Source: Flavobacteriales bacterium (GTDB lineage Bacteria; Bacteroidota; Bacteroidia; Flavobacteriales_F; PHOS-HE28). From it: a stretch of DNA of 64,000 nt. Position numbers and translations under genes: made by a program. Below the pieces are notes generated by a model. The model did no database searches. It was not told the origin of the DNA and saw only the letters and a program-made list of their open reading frames with translations. Positions 53,755 through 62,419 of this stretch are shown in pieces (within the stretch, counting starts at the first letter, position 1; the number at the start of each line of letters is the position of its first letter). The stretch lies in the NCBI GenBank assembly GCA_016710965.1, contig JADJTW010000031.1:620001-684000 (forward strand), written 5' to 3'.

Positions 53755-54645
53755 ATGAAAGACCTGCTCAAAGACCCCCGTTTCGTCATCGCCAAGCCGG
53801 GAATCGTGCGGCTGAACGACCATGATTGCGACCCGCCGGGCGATCTGGACAAGAAGGAACTGAAGAAACAGCTGGAGGAAGACAAGGAACGGATCAGTGA
53901 CCTGCAGGAAGTGCTTTTCGCCGCTGGCAAGCATGCCGTCCTCCTCCTATTCCAAGCTATGGACGCTGCCGGCAAGGATAGCTGCATCCGCCACGTCATG
54001 AGCGGCGTGAACCCGCAAGGCGTGCGCGTGTGGAGCTTCAAGGCACCGAGCACGTTGGAACGCTCGCACGATTTCCTCTGGCGGCACGTCCAGTCGGTTC
54101 CTGAGCGTGGGCATATCGGCATACACAACCGCTCGCACTACGAGGAGGTGCTTGTGACGCGCGTGCATCCGGAGTTCATCCTGGAGCAGAACATCCCGGG
54201 CATCACTGCAGTGGAGCAACTGGATGCAGACTTCTGGGAGGCCCGTTACCGCTCGATCCGCGCGTTCGAGGAGCACCTGGCGAGCAACGGCACGGTGATC
54301 ATGAAGTTCTTCCTGAACATGAGCCGCACCGAGCAGAAGAAGCGCTTCATCGAACGTATCGAGGATTCTTCGAAGAACTGGAAGTTCAATACCGGTGATG
54401 TGAAGGAGCGAGGGCATTGGGACAGCTACATGAAGGCGTACGAGGCGGCGATCGGCGCCACGGCAGCGCCACATGCGCCGTGGTACATCATTCCTGCGGA
54501 TGAGCAATGGGAAACACGGGCCATGGTAGGCCGCATGCTGCGCGAACAACTCGAAGCTCTGGACCTGGCACATCCCAAGCCGGACGCGGCGTCTGCAGCA
54601 GAGCTGAAGCAAGCGAAAGCCGACCTGCTCGCCGAGAAGGACTGA
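53755..54645 (+). CDS. Polyphosphate kinase 2 family protein
   Basis: 296 aa. PPK2 enzymes transfer phosphate between polyphosphate and nucleotides in the cytoplasm. A Walker A variant lies in LFQAMDAAGKDSCIRHVMSG, the conserved NRSHYEEVLVTRVHP follows, and a basic lid region lies in EQKKRFIERIEDSSKNWKF; SYMKAYEAAIGATAAPHAPW is also conserved. The single-domain length matches the class that phosphorylates AMP and/or ADP; the class cannot be fixed without alignment. The start is at 53755, not at the earlier frame opening. Confidence 0.92.
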   Translation: MKDLLKDPRFVIAKPGIVRLNDHDCDPPGDLDKKELKKQLEEDKERISDLQEVLFAAGKHAVLLLFQAMDAAGKDSCIRHVMSGVNPQGVRVWSFKAPSTLERSHDFLWRHVQSVPERGHIGIHNRSHYEEVLVTRVHPEFILEQNIPGITAVEQLDADFWEARYRSIRAFEEHLASNGTVIMKFFLNMSRTEQKKRFIERIEDSSKNWKFNTGDVKERGHWDSYMKAYEAAIGATAAPHAPWYIIPADEQWETRAMVGRMLREQLEALDLAHPKPDAASAAELKQAKADLLAEKD

Positions 54646-54649
54646 GCCG

Positions 54650-55426
54650 TCAGTCGAAGAAAAGCTTGCGAGCTATGGTATGCCTGCCATCGCTCACGCG
54701 CACCATGAGCACTCCATCCATTTTCCGTGGAAGCAGCATAGTTCCTTGCGCTCCGCGGAAACGGGCTTCATGCACAACGCGTCCGGCCACATCGGTGATG
54801 CAAACGTCCTTCGTGCCGGACCAATCACCGGTAGCGACAATGCTCAACTCGCCATCGATGCAGCGCACCGTTACTTCAGGAGCCATGGGGTCTTCAACCC
54901 TGGTGGGCAAGCAGCCGTTCACCAACTCACCGAACTCCGCCAGCGAAACGGTCTCGTTCGCCCCTTCGGTGAAAAGCGGGCCGGAGACGACCCCGTTGGC
55001 ATAGTCCAGCCAGTAAACCCCGCACACTGAAAGCTGATAGTGGCCCTCCTCTTCCACGCTCATGCCACAACCGAAGTTCCCGGAGAGGTCGCAATGCTGG
55101 ATAGCCCACAACACCGTATCGCCGTCGGTCACGTCGGTGTTGTACATGCGGCAAAGCAGGCCACAATCGCCCCATACCCGGATCACCTGGTCTGTCTCCA
55201 GATCGCCACTGAAGTCCTGGACCACTTTCAAATCCACGCCGTATTCCACCGTGATCAGTTTCACGCCCATGACGATGTGGTCGGGGATCCACCATGCCGG
55301 GTCGATTGGTGGGGCGTATGGCGGGTTGAGCGTTTCGCAGAAAGTGGATGGCCCGAAGCAAGAACAGGCATGTCCGCGGGTGGTGCCCAAGTCCAAGGAT
55401 GCCAAGAACGAGGTAGCGAGGCGCAT
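54650..55426 (-). CDS. Secreted cysteine-containing protein with sorting-like tail
   Basis: 258 aa. The N-terminus MRLATSFLASLDLGTTRGHA, followed by CSCFGP, resembles a signal peptide with a lipobox-like Cys, though an Asp interrupts the hydrophobic core. The middle has several Cys (GDCGLLCRMYN, QHCDLSGNFGCGM). The C-terminus (VCITDVAGRVVHEARF ... GVLMVRVSDGRHTIARKLFF) is T9SS-like. It is not recognised as a known enzyme. It is convergent with the PPK2 gene, 4 nt apart. Confidence 0.72.
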   Translation of the reverse strand: MRLATSFLASLDLGTTRGHACSCFGPSTFCETLNPPYAPPIDPAWWIPDHIVMGVKLITVEYGVDLKVVQDFSGDLETDQVIRVWGDCGLLCRMYNTDVTDGDTVLWAIQHCDLSGNFGCGMSVEEEGHYQLSVCGVYWLDYANGVVSGPLFTEGANETVSLAEFGELVNGCLPTRVEDPMAPEVTVRCIDGELSIVATGDWSGTKDVCITDVAGRVVHEARFRGAQGTMLLPRKMDGVLMVRVSDGRHTIARKLFFD

Positions 55427-55529
55427 GAGGGGCGATTTCCCCTAAAGATGCGGCGATGCGCCTGTTCGATGCCCGGAGCGTGATGCGCGGTTGGCAATAA
55501 CACCGCCAGAGGTGCGCGGTCCTGCGGCC

Positions 55530-55538
55530 TATTTTCGC
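55530..55538 (+). promoter_or_regulatory. Candidate -7 box for aspS
   Basis: TATTTTCGC, 20 nt before the ATG at 55559; same box as before tdk and the GT117 gene. Confidence 0.45.
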
Positions 55539-55558
55539 GCTCCCTTCTGAAATAGACC

Positions 55559-57301
55559 ATGTACCGCACCCACACCTGTGGCGAACTCCGCCTCTCACAC
55601 GCCGGCCAGACCGTGACCCTCGCCGGATGGGTGCAGCGCACGCGCGACCTGGGCGGAATGACCTTCGTGGACCTGCGCGATCGTTACGGCATTACGCAGC
55701 TCACCTTCAATACGGATAGCAATGCCACGCTGCGGGAGACCGCGCGCACGCTGGGCCGGGAGTTCGTGGTGCAAGTGATGGGCAAGGTGATCGAGCGCCA
55801 GAGCAAGAACGCCAATATGCCCACTGGCGAGGTGGAGATCGTCGCCACCGAACTGAAGGTGCTCAATGGCGCCAAGACCCCACCCTTCACGATCGAAGAG
55901 GAGACTGACGGCGGCGATGAACTGCGCGCGAAGTACCGCTACCTCGACCTGCGTCGCAGCAACGTGCGCAAGGGAATGGAGCTGCGCCACCGGATGGCCA
56001 TCGAGGTGCGCAACTACCTGAGCGCGCAGAATTTCCTGGAAGTGGAAACGCCCGTGCTGATCAAGAGCACACCGGAAGGCGCACGCGACTTCGTGGTACC
56101 GAGCCGTATGAACCAGGGCGAGTTCTACGCGCTGCCGCAGAGCCCGCAGACCTTCAAGCAACTGCTGATGGTGGCAGGCTTCGACCGCTACTTCCAATTG
56201 GTGAAGTGCTTCCGGGATGAGGATCTGCGCCAGGACCGCCAGCCGGAATTCACGCAGATCGATTGCGAGATGGCCTTCGTCGAGCGCGAGGACATCCTGA
56301 ACGCGTTCGAGGGCATGGCGAAGCATCTCTTCAAGTCCATCCTCAACGAAGAATTCAAGGAGCCCTTCCTGCGCATGAGCTTCGATGAGGCCATGCGCGA
56401 CTACGGTTGTGACAAGCCCGATCTGCGTTTCGGGATGCGTTTCGTCGAACTGAACGATCTCGTGAAAGACAAAGGCTTCAAGGTCTTTGATGACGCTGAT
56501 CTCGTGGTGGGTATCAATGCCGAAGGCTGCGCGAACTGGAGCCGCAAGCAGACCGATGCGCTCATCGACTTCGTCAAGCGTCCGCAGATCGGCGCTACCG
56601 GGATCGTGTTCGTGAAGTGGCACGAGGAGGGCCTGAAGAGCACGGTGGACAAGTTCTATTCGCCCGAACAACTCCAAGCCTGGGCTGCGCGCTTCGGCAT
56701 GAAGCAAGGCGATCTGCTCTGCATCATGGCCGGCAGGACGGACAAGGCGCGCAAGCAGTTGAACGAGCTGCGCCTACACATGGGCGACCTGCTCGGCCTG
56801 CGTGACCCGAAGGTGTTCAAGCCACTGTGGGTCGTCGATTTCCCGCTATTGGAGAAGGATGAAGAGAGTGGTCGCTGGCACGCCATGCACCATCCATTCA
56901 CCTCGCCGATACCCGAACACGCGCACCTGCTCGAAAGCGATCCGGGGGCGGTGAAGGCCAACGCCTATGACCTGGTGATCAACGGCACGGAGATCGGTGG
57001 TGGAAGCATCCGCATCCACGATCGCACGATGCAGGAGGCCATGTTCCGCGTGCTCGGCTTCACCGATGAAGAAGCCCGCTACAAGTTCGGCTTCCTCCTC
57101 GATGCCTTCGAGTACGGTGCTCCTCCGCACGGCGGTGCAGCCTTCGGCTTCGATCGTTGGGTAAGCCTTTTCGGCGGCCGCAGCGACATCCGCGAATTCA
57201 TCGCCTTCCCGAAGAACAATGCCGGACGGGACGTGATGATCGACGCGCCGAGCCGGATCGACGACATCCAACTGAGGGAATTGGGCATCACCGTGAAGTG
57301 A
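55559..57301 (+). CDS. aspS: Aspartyl-tRNA synthetase
   Basis: 580 aa class IIb synthetase. An OB-fold anticodon-binding domain (GWVQRTRDLGGMTFVDLRDR) is followed by the catalytic core with motif 2 (FRDEDLRQDRQPEFTQID), the bacterial GAD insertion (about 290-410) and motif 3 (GAPPHGGAAFGFDRWVSLFG). The full bacterial length is present. A conserved QSPQTFKQLLM helix lies in the core. It acts in the cytoplasm to charge tRNA-Asp. Confidence 0.97.
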   Translation: MYRTHTCGELRLSHAGQTVTLAGWVQRTRDLGGMTFVDLRDRYGITQLTFNTDSNATLRETARTLGREFVVQVMGKVIERQSKNANMPTGEVEIVATELKVLNGAKTPPFTIEEETDGGDELRAKYRYLDLRRSNVRKGMELRHRMAIEVRNYLSAQNFLEVETPVLIKSTPEGARDFVVPSRMNQGEFYALPQSPQTFKQLLMVAGFDRYFQLVKCFRDEDLRQDRQPEFTQIDCEMAFVEREDILNAFEGMAKHLFKSILNEEFKEPFLRMSFDEAMRDYGCDKPDLRFGMRFVELNDLVKDKGFKVFDDADLVVGINAEGCANWSRKQTDALIDFVKRPQIGATGIVFVKWHEEGLKSTVDKFYSPEQLQAWAARFGMKQGDLLCIMAGRTDKARKQLNELRLHMGDLLGLRDPKVFKPLWVVDFPLLEKDEESGRWHAMHHPFTSPIPEHAHLLESDPGAVKANAYDLVINGTEIGGGSIRIHDRTMQEAMFRVLGFTDEEARYKFGFLLDAFEYGAPPHGGAAFGFDRWVSLFGGRSDIREFIAFPKNNAGRDVMIDAPSRIDDIQLRELGITVK

Positions 57302-57376
57302 TGCCATGGGCTTACTCGTCATCTTCGGGCTCGCGCTCCTTCTTGCCTTCTGGGCGGCTTCCAGCTCGGGTCTATT

Positions 57377-58072
57377 ATGGCGAACACGCAAGCTCTCACG
57401 GAACACAAGGCCATCCTGACCAAGTACGCCATCAGCTACCAGCGGGCGCATGCAAGGGACCGCCATCGTATGGAGCGCATCGTGGCCACTTTCGTCAACG
57501 ACAAGGAATGGGTGGGCGCCGGGATCATCGTGGAGGAGGAGATGAAGGTCATGATCAGCGCATGCGCCGCCCAGTTGCTAAAGGGCCACCCCGACTTGGT
57601 GCTCAAGCACTTCGACAAGATCATCGTGTACCCGGACACCTATAGAAACCACCGCAGCGGCCGCAGGCACGAAGGCGAAGTGCGCCCTGCAACAGGTACT
57701 GTCGTGATCTCGTGGGACGATTTCGTGAACGGCTATGCCCACACGCACGATGCGCACAACGTGGGATTGCACGAGCTGGCCCATGCGCTGTGGTTCGAGA
57801 ACACCATCGAGAACGGGGAGGACAACTTCTTGAGCGCGGTCTTCCTGCGGCAGTGGAACGAATTGGCCGCGGACGAGGTCCGCTCCATCAAGGCCGGTAA
57901 GAAGAGCTTTTTCCGCGACTACGCGGGCACCAACGAAGCCGAGTTCTTCGCGGTAGCCGTGGAGTATTTCTTCGAGCAGCCTCTTGAGTTCCGCGATGCG
58001 CTTCCCGAGCATTATGCCTTACTGTGCAGCCTACTGAAGCAGGACCCGGCGGCGGTGATGGTGCTGAATTGA
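57377..58072 (+). CDS. MtfA/M90-type zinc peptidase
   Basis: 231 aa. The zinc motif is in LHELAHALWFENT (HExxH), with further ligand candidates in WNELAADEV, the M90 (MtfA) arrangement. MtfA-family proteins usually have one or two N-terminal membrane helices. Here a helix is encoded just upstream in another frame from an ATG at 57306 (MGLLVIFGLALLLAFWAASS). The bridging YYGEHA lies in a third frame, so the true start may be 57306 with indels between. If 57377 is used, the peptidase is soluble. Confidence 0.82.
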   Translation: MANTQALTEHKAILTKYAISYQRAHARDRHRMERIVATFVNDKEWVGAGIIVEEEMKVMISACAAQLLKGHPDLVLKHFDKIIVYPDTYRNHRSGRRHEGEVRPATGTVVISWDDFVNGYAHTHDAHNVGLHELAHALWFENTIENGEDNFLSAVFLRQWNELAADEVRSIKAGKKSFFRDYAGTNEAEFFAVAVEYFFEQPLEFRDALPEHYALLCSLLKQDPAAVMVLN

Positions 58073-58115
58073 GCGCGATAGCCCGGGGCTGCCTTTCGGT
58101 CCGGTTTCAAATGAA

Positions 58116-58140
58116 GGATCCCGCTTCCGCGGGATCCCGT
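58116..58140. terminator. Hairpin terminator between the M90 gene and tRNA-Gln
   Basis: GGATCCCGC-TTCC-GCGGGATCC, 9-bp perfect stem. On the minus strand it follows the tRNA by about 12 nt, has a GGAA loop and precedes TTCATTT; on the plus strand CGTCTTTCT follows. It may work in both directions. Confidence 0.65.
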
Positions 58141-58148
58141 CTTTCTCG

Positions 58149-58221
58149 TTGACCGACTAGGGCTCGAACCTAGACTCTTCTGAACCAAAATCAGACGTGT
58201 TGCCAGTTACACCATCGGTCA
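58149..58221 (-). tRNA. tRNA-Gln (UUG)
   Basis: The minus strand folds as a cloverleaf: acceptor TGACCGA/TCGGTCA, D arm TGGTGTAACTGGCAACA, anticodon arm CTGA-TTTTGGT-TCAG with anticodon TTG, and T arm CTAGGTTCGAGCCCTAG. The discriminator base is A and CCA is not encoded. Confidence 0.95.
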
Positions 58222-58311
58222 ATACCGCCCTACTTGCGTAAAGCGCGGCGAAAGTAATACGGTGGCGCGTTGCACCCAAGGACAAGAGCCTCCTTCCCCA
58301 TGTTCTTTCGG

Positions 58312-58320
58312 TATTTTCGC
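58312..58320 (+). promoter_or_regulatory. Candidate -7 box for the GT117 gene
   Basis: TATTTTCGC, 18 nt before the ATG at 58339. Because it lies downstream of the in-frame ATG at 58300, it supports 58339 as the start. Confidence 0.45.
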
Positions 58321-58338
58321 CGCTTCCGCACAGAACCT

Positions 58339-61300
58339 ATGGACTATAAGAAGCTGAACGTCATCACCGGCTGGGTGGTGTTCCTGGTAGCCGCCTGGAC
58401 CTACATCATCACCATAGAGGAAACTGCCAGCTTCTGGGACTGCGGCGAATTCCTCGCCACGGCCAACAAGCTCCAAGTTGGCCACCCGCCGGGCGCACCC
58501 CTCTTCATGATGCTGGGCCGCATCGCCAGCGCCTTCGTCTCCCCTGAGAACGTCCCCTACGCGGTCAACACCCTCAGCGCGCTTTGCAGCGCTTTCACCA
58601 TCCTGTTCTTGTTCTGGAGCATCACCCACATGGCGCACAAGCTGGCCACGCGCAATGGGCAGGCCCTTTCCGCAGGTGGTTTGATCGCCATACTGGGCAG
58701 CGGTGCGGTGGGCGCCTTGGCATACACCTGGAGCGACAGCTTCTGGTTCAGCGCTGTGGAAGCCGAGGTGTACTCCATGAGCAGCTTCTTCACGGCCATC
58801 ACCTTCTGGGCCATCCTCAAATGGGAAAGCGAGGCGAACGAGGCGCATAGCACACGCTGGCTCGTGCTCATCTGCTACTTGATCGGCCTGGGCATAGGTG
58901 TGCAGCTCCTTGCCTTGCTCTGCATACCTCCCATCGCACTGGTCTACTACTTCAAGAAAGCCGACCGGTCGGCGCTCCCCGCACCTGTTGGCGTGGTGCT
59001 CACCCTGGTCATCAGCGCGGTCATCCTGGGGGCCATCCAGGCAGTCATCATCCCAGGCGTGGCCAAGGTTGCCGGTTTGTTCGAGCTCTGGTTCGTCAAC
59101 GGCCTTGAACTCCCGTTCAACACCGGGAATCTCGTGTACTTCATCCTTGTTGCAGCAGTGCTGGTGGGCGGCATCTACTTCACGCAGGTCACCAGGCAGG
59201 CCGTCCTCAACACCATCATCCTGGGTGTCACCGTCATCCTTGTAGGCTACAGCACCTATGCCATGACGGTGATCCGCAGCCTGGCCAACCCGCCCATCGA
59301 TGAGAATAACCCGGAGAACGTGTTCAACCTGGTGAGCTACCTGAACCGGGAGCAGTACGGAGATCGTCCATTGCTCATCGGCCAGTTCTGGGACAGCCAG
59401 TACATGTACGACCGCAAGGGCAGGCCCATGGGCGACGACGGCACGCCCGTGTACACCGCCACCTACAAGATCCTGAAGAACGGACGCAAGGTGAAGGAGT
59501 TCTATGATGGCTGGAGCGCGGAGCACTTCGTGGCACAGAACCCCGGCCATGAGATCGAGCACGAATACGTGGTCACCGATCCGCGCAAGGGCACCGAGTG
59601 GAAGTACGATCCGGCCACCACCATGCTCTTCCCGCGCATGTACAGCAACCAGCCCCATCACATCAGTGCCTACAAGAGCTGGAGCAAGTTCAAGGGCCGG
59701 CCGGTGAAGGAGAACGGCCGCACCATGCTGAACCTGCAGGAAAAGCCGGTGCTGAAGCCCACTTTCAGCGAGAACATGCGCTTCTTCTTCGCCTACCAGA
59801 TGGATTGGATGTACTGGCGCTACTTCATGTGGAATTTCGCTGGACGGCAGAACGACATGCAGGGGGCGGGCAACATCATGGACGGCAACTGGCTCACCGG
59901 TATCAAGATGCTGGATGAGCAGCGGTTGGGCAACCAGGACCAGCTCCCGCCGAGCATGACCAACAACAAGGCTTACAACAAGTTCTTCCTGCTGCCGCTG
60001 ATCCTGGGCACCATCGGCTTCGTGTTCCAACTGCTCAAGCATGGGCGCGACTGGACCGTGGTGATGCTGCTCTTCTTCTTCACCGGCATCGCCATCGTCA
60101 TCTACCTGAACCAGACACCCTACCAACCGCGCGAGCGCGACTATGCCTACGTTGGTTCGTTCTACGCTTTCGCGATATGGATAGGCCTTGGCGTGTACGC
60201 GATCTATGACGCAGCGCGCTCTCTGACCGCTCAGCAACTGGGCATCGTGGCCGGCAGTGCCTTCGCCCTCGGCATCCTCAAGTTCCTGGTGGAGATGATC
60301 TCCGGCGACAATCACGGTGTATCGTACATCCTGTTCATCATGGCGGCGATCGGCGTAGGGGCGCTCGCGCTCTTCTTTGCCTTGGGCACGGCCTTGCGCG
60401 GAAAGGAAGGGCTGACTGCCGCCCTGGCCGCCATCTTCTGCATGAGCGTGCCCGGCGTCATGGTGGCCTACGGCTGGGACGACCACGACCGCAGCAACCG
60501 GAGCCCTGCGCCGGACCTGGCCAGCGATTACCTGAACAGTTGCGCGCCCAACGCCATCCTCTTCACCAATGGCGATAACGACACCTTCCCGCTGTGGTAC
60601 GCGCAGGAGGTGGAAGGCATTCGCACTGACGTTCGTGTCGTGAACCTGAGCCTGTTGAACACCGACTGGTACATCGATCAGATGCGCCGCAAAGCCTACG
60701 AAAGCGACCCCGTGCCGTTCACCATCGCCCAGGAGAAGTACAGGCAAGGCACACGTGACGCCATCTACCTCAATCCGCGTCGCGATCCCAAGCCGCCCAC
60801 CCTCGACCTGCGCCGCGCTATTGCATACGCCACCGACGACCGCACCACCACCGTAAGCGGCAACGAGCGTTACGCCACCCTCCCAACGGATGCCTTCGCC
60901 ATTCCAGTGGACCGCGCCCAAGTGCTGGCCACTGGCACCGTTGCCGAGAAGGACACCGCCGACATCGTTGACGCCATCACCTGGCGCATCGGCCGTTCCG
61001 CGGTGATGAAGAACCACATGATGGTGCTGGACCTGCTGGCGCATACCGATTGGTCGCGTCCGGTCTACTTCGCCGTGACCACTGGCCCCGACAGCTACAT
61101 TGGCTTACAGGATTATTTCCAGTTGGAGGGCCTCACCTACCGTGTGGTTCCCCGCCGTACGCCCAGCGATGCACGCACCGGAACCCTGGGCCGCGTAGCC
61201 ACTGATCTCATGTACGAGAACGTGACCACCAAGTTCAAATGGGGGAACATGGAGACCGAGGGCGACATCTACCTCGATGAGAACATCCTGCGCATGACCA

Positions 61301-61773
61301 CCAATCTGCGCCTTCAGTTGAGCAGCCTTGCTGAAGAGCTGATCGCCGAAGGAAGGATCGATAACGCCCGCACCATCCTGGACCTGAGCCTGGAGAAGAT
61401 GCCGCATAGGAACGTGCCCTTCGACCGCATCCTGATGCCCACTGCGGAGGCTTACTACGCCATCGGCGATACCGCCAAGGCGAACGCGCTCACCGACAGC
61501 ATCTTCACCATCATGGAACAGAACCTCACCTGGTTCGCATCGCTCGAAGGTGAATTCGCGGAGCAGGTGGCCAAGGAGGCGAGCATCACGCATGCTGTGA
61601 TGAAGCGCCTGATGGAGGTGTCGTACAGCTACGAAGGTCCGCGCGCACCAGGCGACACGAGCTCTTCCTTCGCCGACGGGCTGGCCGCACGTTTCACGGA
61701 GATGGACAGGCTCTACCGCGAAGGCAAGGCGAAGGACGAAGGCCCACGGCGGATCACGCGCGAGCGATTCTAG
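58339..61773 (+). CDS. DUF2723 (GT117) membrane glycosyltransferase-like protein
   Basis: 1144 aa. The N-terminal MDYKKLNVITGWVVFLVAAW leads into the family signature EETASFWDCGEFLATANKLQ and VGHPPGAPLFMMLGR, with the Asp typical of GT-C enzymes. About twelve membrane segments lie in two blocks (to about 330 and about 550-710), with a periplasmic insert between them. A large soluble C-terminal part contains ILFTNGDNDTFPLWYAQEVE. The family acts as protein O-mannosyltransferase-like enzymes in Bacteroidota; donor and target are unknown. The start is chosen by homology and by the -7 box. Confidence 0.92.
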   Translation: MDYKKLNVITGWVVFLVAAWTYIITIEETASFWDCGEFLATANKLQVGHPPGAPLFMMLGRIASAFVSPENVPYAVNTLSALCSAFTILFLFWSITHMAHKLATRNGQALSAGGLIAILGSGAVGALAYTWSDSFWFSAVEAEVYSMSSFFTAITFWAILKWESEANEAHSTRWLVLICYLIGLGIGVQLLALLCIPPIALVYYFKKADRSALPAPVGVVLTLVISAVILGAIQAVIIPGVAKVAGLFELWFVNGLELPFNTGNLVYFILVAAVLVGGIYFTQVTRQAVLNTIILGVTVILVGYSTYAMTVIRSLANPPIDENNPENVFNLVSYLNREQYGDRPLLIGQFWDSQYMYDRKGRPMGDDGTPVYTATYKILKNGRKVKEFYDGWSAEHFVAQNPGHEIEHEYVVTDPRKGTEWKYDPATTMLFPRMYSNQPHHISAYKSWSKFKGRPVKENGRTMLNLQEKPVLKPTFSENMRFFFAYQMDWMYWRYFMWNFAGRQNDMQGAGNIMDGNWLTGIKMLDEQRLGNQDQLPPSMTNNKAYNKFFLLPLILGTIGFVFQLLKHGRDWTVVMLLFFFTGIAIVIYLNQTPYQPRERDYAYVGSFYAFAIWIGLGVYAIYDAARSLTAQQLGIVAGSAFALGILKFLVEMISGDNHGVSYILFIMAAIGVGALALFFALGTALRGKEGLTAALAAIFCMSVPGVMVAYGWDDHDRSNRSPAPDLASDYLNSCAPNAILFTNGDNDTFPLWYAQEVEGIRTDVRVVNLSLLNTDWYIDQMRRKAYESDPVPFTIAQEKYRQGTRDAIYLNPRRDPKPPTLDLRRAIAYATDDRTTTVSGNERYATLPTDAFAIPVDRAQVLATGTVAEKDTADIVDAITWRIGRSAVMKNHMMVLDLLAHTDWSRPVYFAVTTGPDSYIGLQDYFQLEGLTYRVVPRRTPSDARTGTLGRVATDLMYENVTTKFKWGNMETEGDIYLDENILRMTTNLRLQLSSLAEELIAEGRIDNARTILDLSLEKMPHRNVPFDRILMPTAEAYYAIGDTAKANALTDSIFTIMEQNLTWFASLEGEFAEQVAKEASITHAVMKRLMEVSYSYEGPRAPGDTSSSFADGLAARFTEMDRLYREGKAKDEGPRRITRERF

Positions 61774-61780
61774 CCGGGCC

Positions 61781-62419
61781 ATGGTCCTGGTGCGGCCACC
61801 GGCTTTGCTGAGGATGCTCTATCGCGACCTGATCTGGCGCATGCCCGATGAGCGGAAGGATCTCTATCTCACGTTCGACGATGGCCCCATACCGGCGGTG
61901 ACCCCGTGGGTGTTGGATGAATTGCATGCGCACAACGCAGCGGCGACCTTCTTCGTCATCGGCGCCAACGCGGCCGCTCGGCCGGACCTGCTCGAACGGA
62001 TCAGGAGCGAAGGGCACACCGTAGGGAATCATACGTGGAGCCACGAGAACGGATGGCGTACCACGCTGCTCGATTACATAGCAAGCATCGAGCGCACGCA
62101 GGCCATTACCGGCACCCGGTTGTTCCGCCCGCCTTATGGCCGGATCACCCGTGCGCAATCACGCGCCGTGCGCACGCGTCAAGACATTGTGATGTGGAGC
62201 GTGCTGAGCGCGGACTACGACACCCGGACAAGCGAAGAGGAGTGCCTGCGCAATGTGGTGCGCCATGCCAGGCCGGGCTCCATCATCGTCTTCCATGATA
62301 GCGTGAAGGCAGAGCCTCGGCTGCGATACGCGCTGCCGCGCGTCCTGTCGCATTTCGGCTCCTTGGGCTACGCCTTCAAGTGCCTGCCGGAATCGGGGAT
62401 CAAGGCTGCACGCTCGTAA
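61781..62419 (+). CDS. Polysaccharide deacetylase (CE4)
   Basis: 212 aa. NodB-homology domain with all five motifs: LTFDDGPIP (catalytic and metal Asp), NHTWSHENG (two metal His), RPPYGR, MWSVLSADYD and IIVFHDSVKA (His). It removes N- or O-acetyl groups from an envelope or extracellular glycan using a divalent metal. It lies 7 nt after the GT117 gene, so co-transcription is likely, and overlaps the 3' end of the OmpA-like gene by 20 nt. No signal peptide is obvious, unlike many exported CE4 enzymes. Confidence 0.92.
   Translation: MVLVRPPALLRMLYRDLIWRMPDERKDLYLTFDDGPIPAVTPWVLDELHAHNAAATFFVIGANAAARPDLLERIRSEGHTVGNHTWSHENGWRTTLLDYIASIERTQAITGTRLFRPPYGRITRAQSRAVRTRQDIVMWSVLSADYDTRTSEEECLRNVVRHARPGSIIVFHDSVKAEPRLRYALPRVLSHFGSLGYAFKCLPESGIKAARS

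Noticed and set aside
58219..61044. 941-codon open frame opposite the GT117 gene
   Set aside because: Low-complexity shadow caused by high GC; the plus-strand gene carries the family signature.
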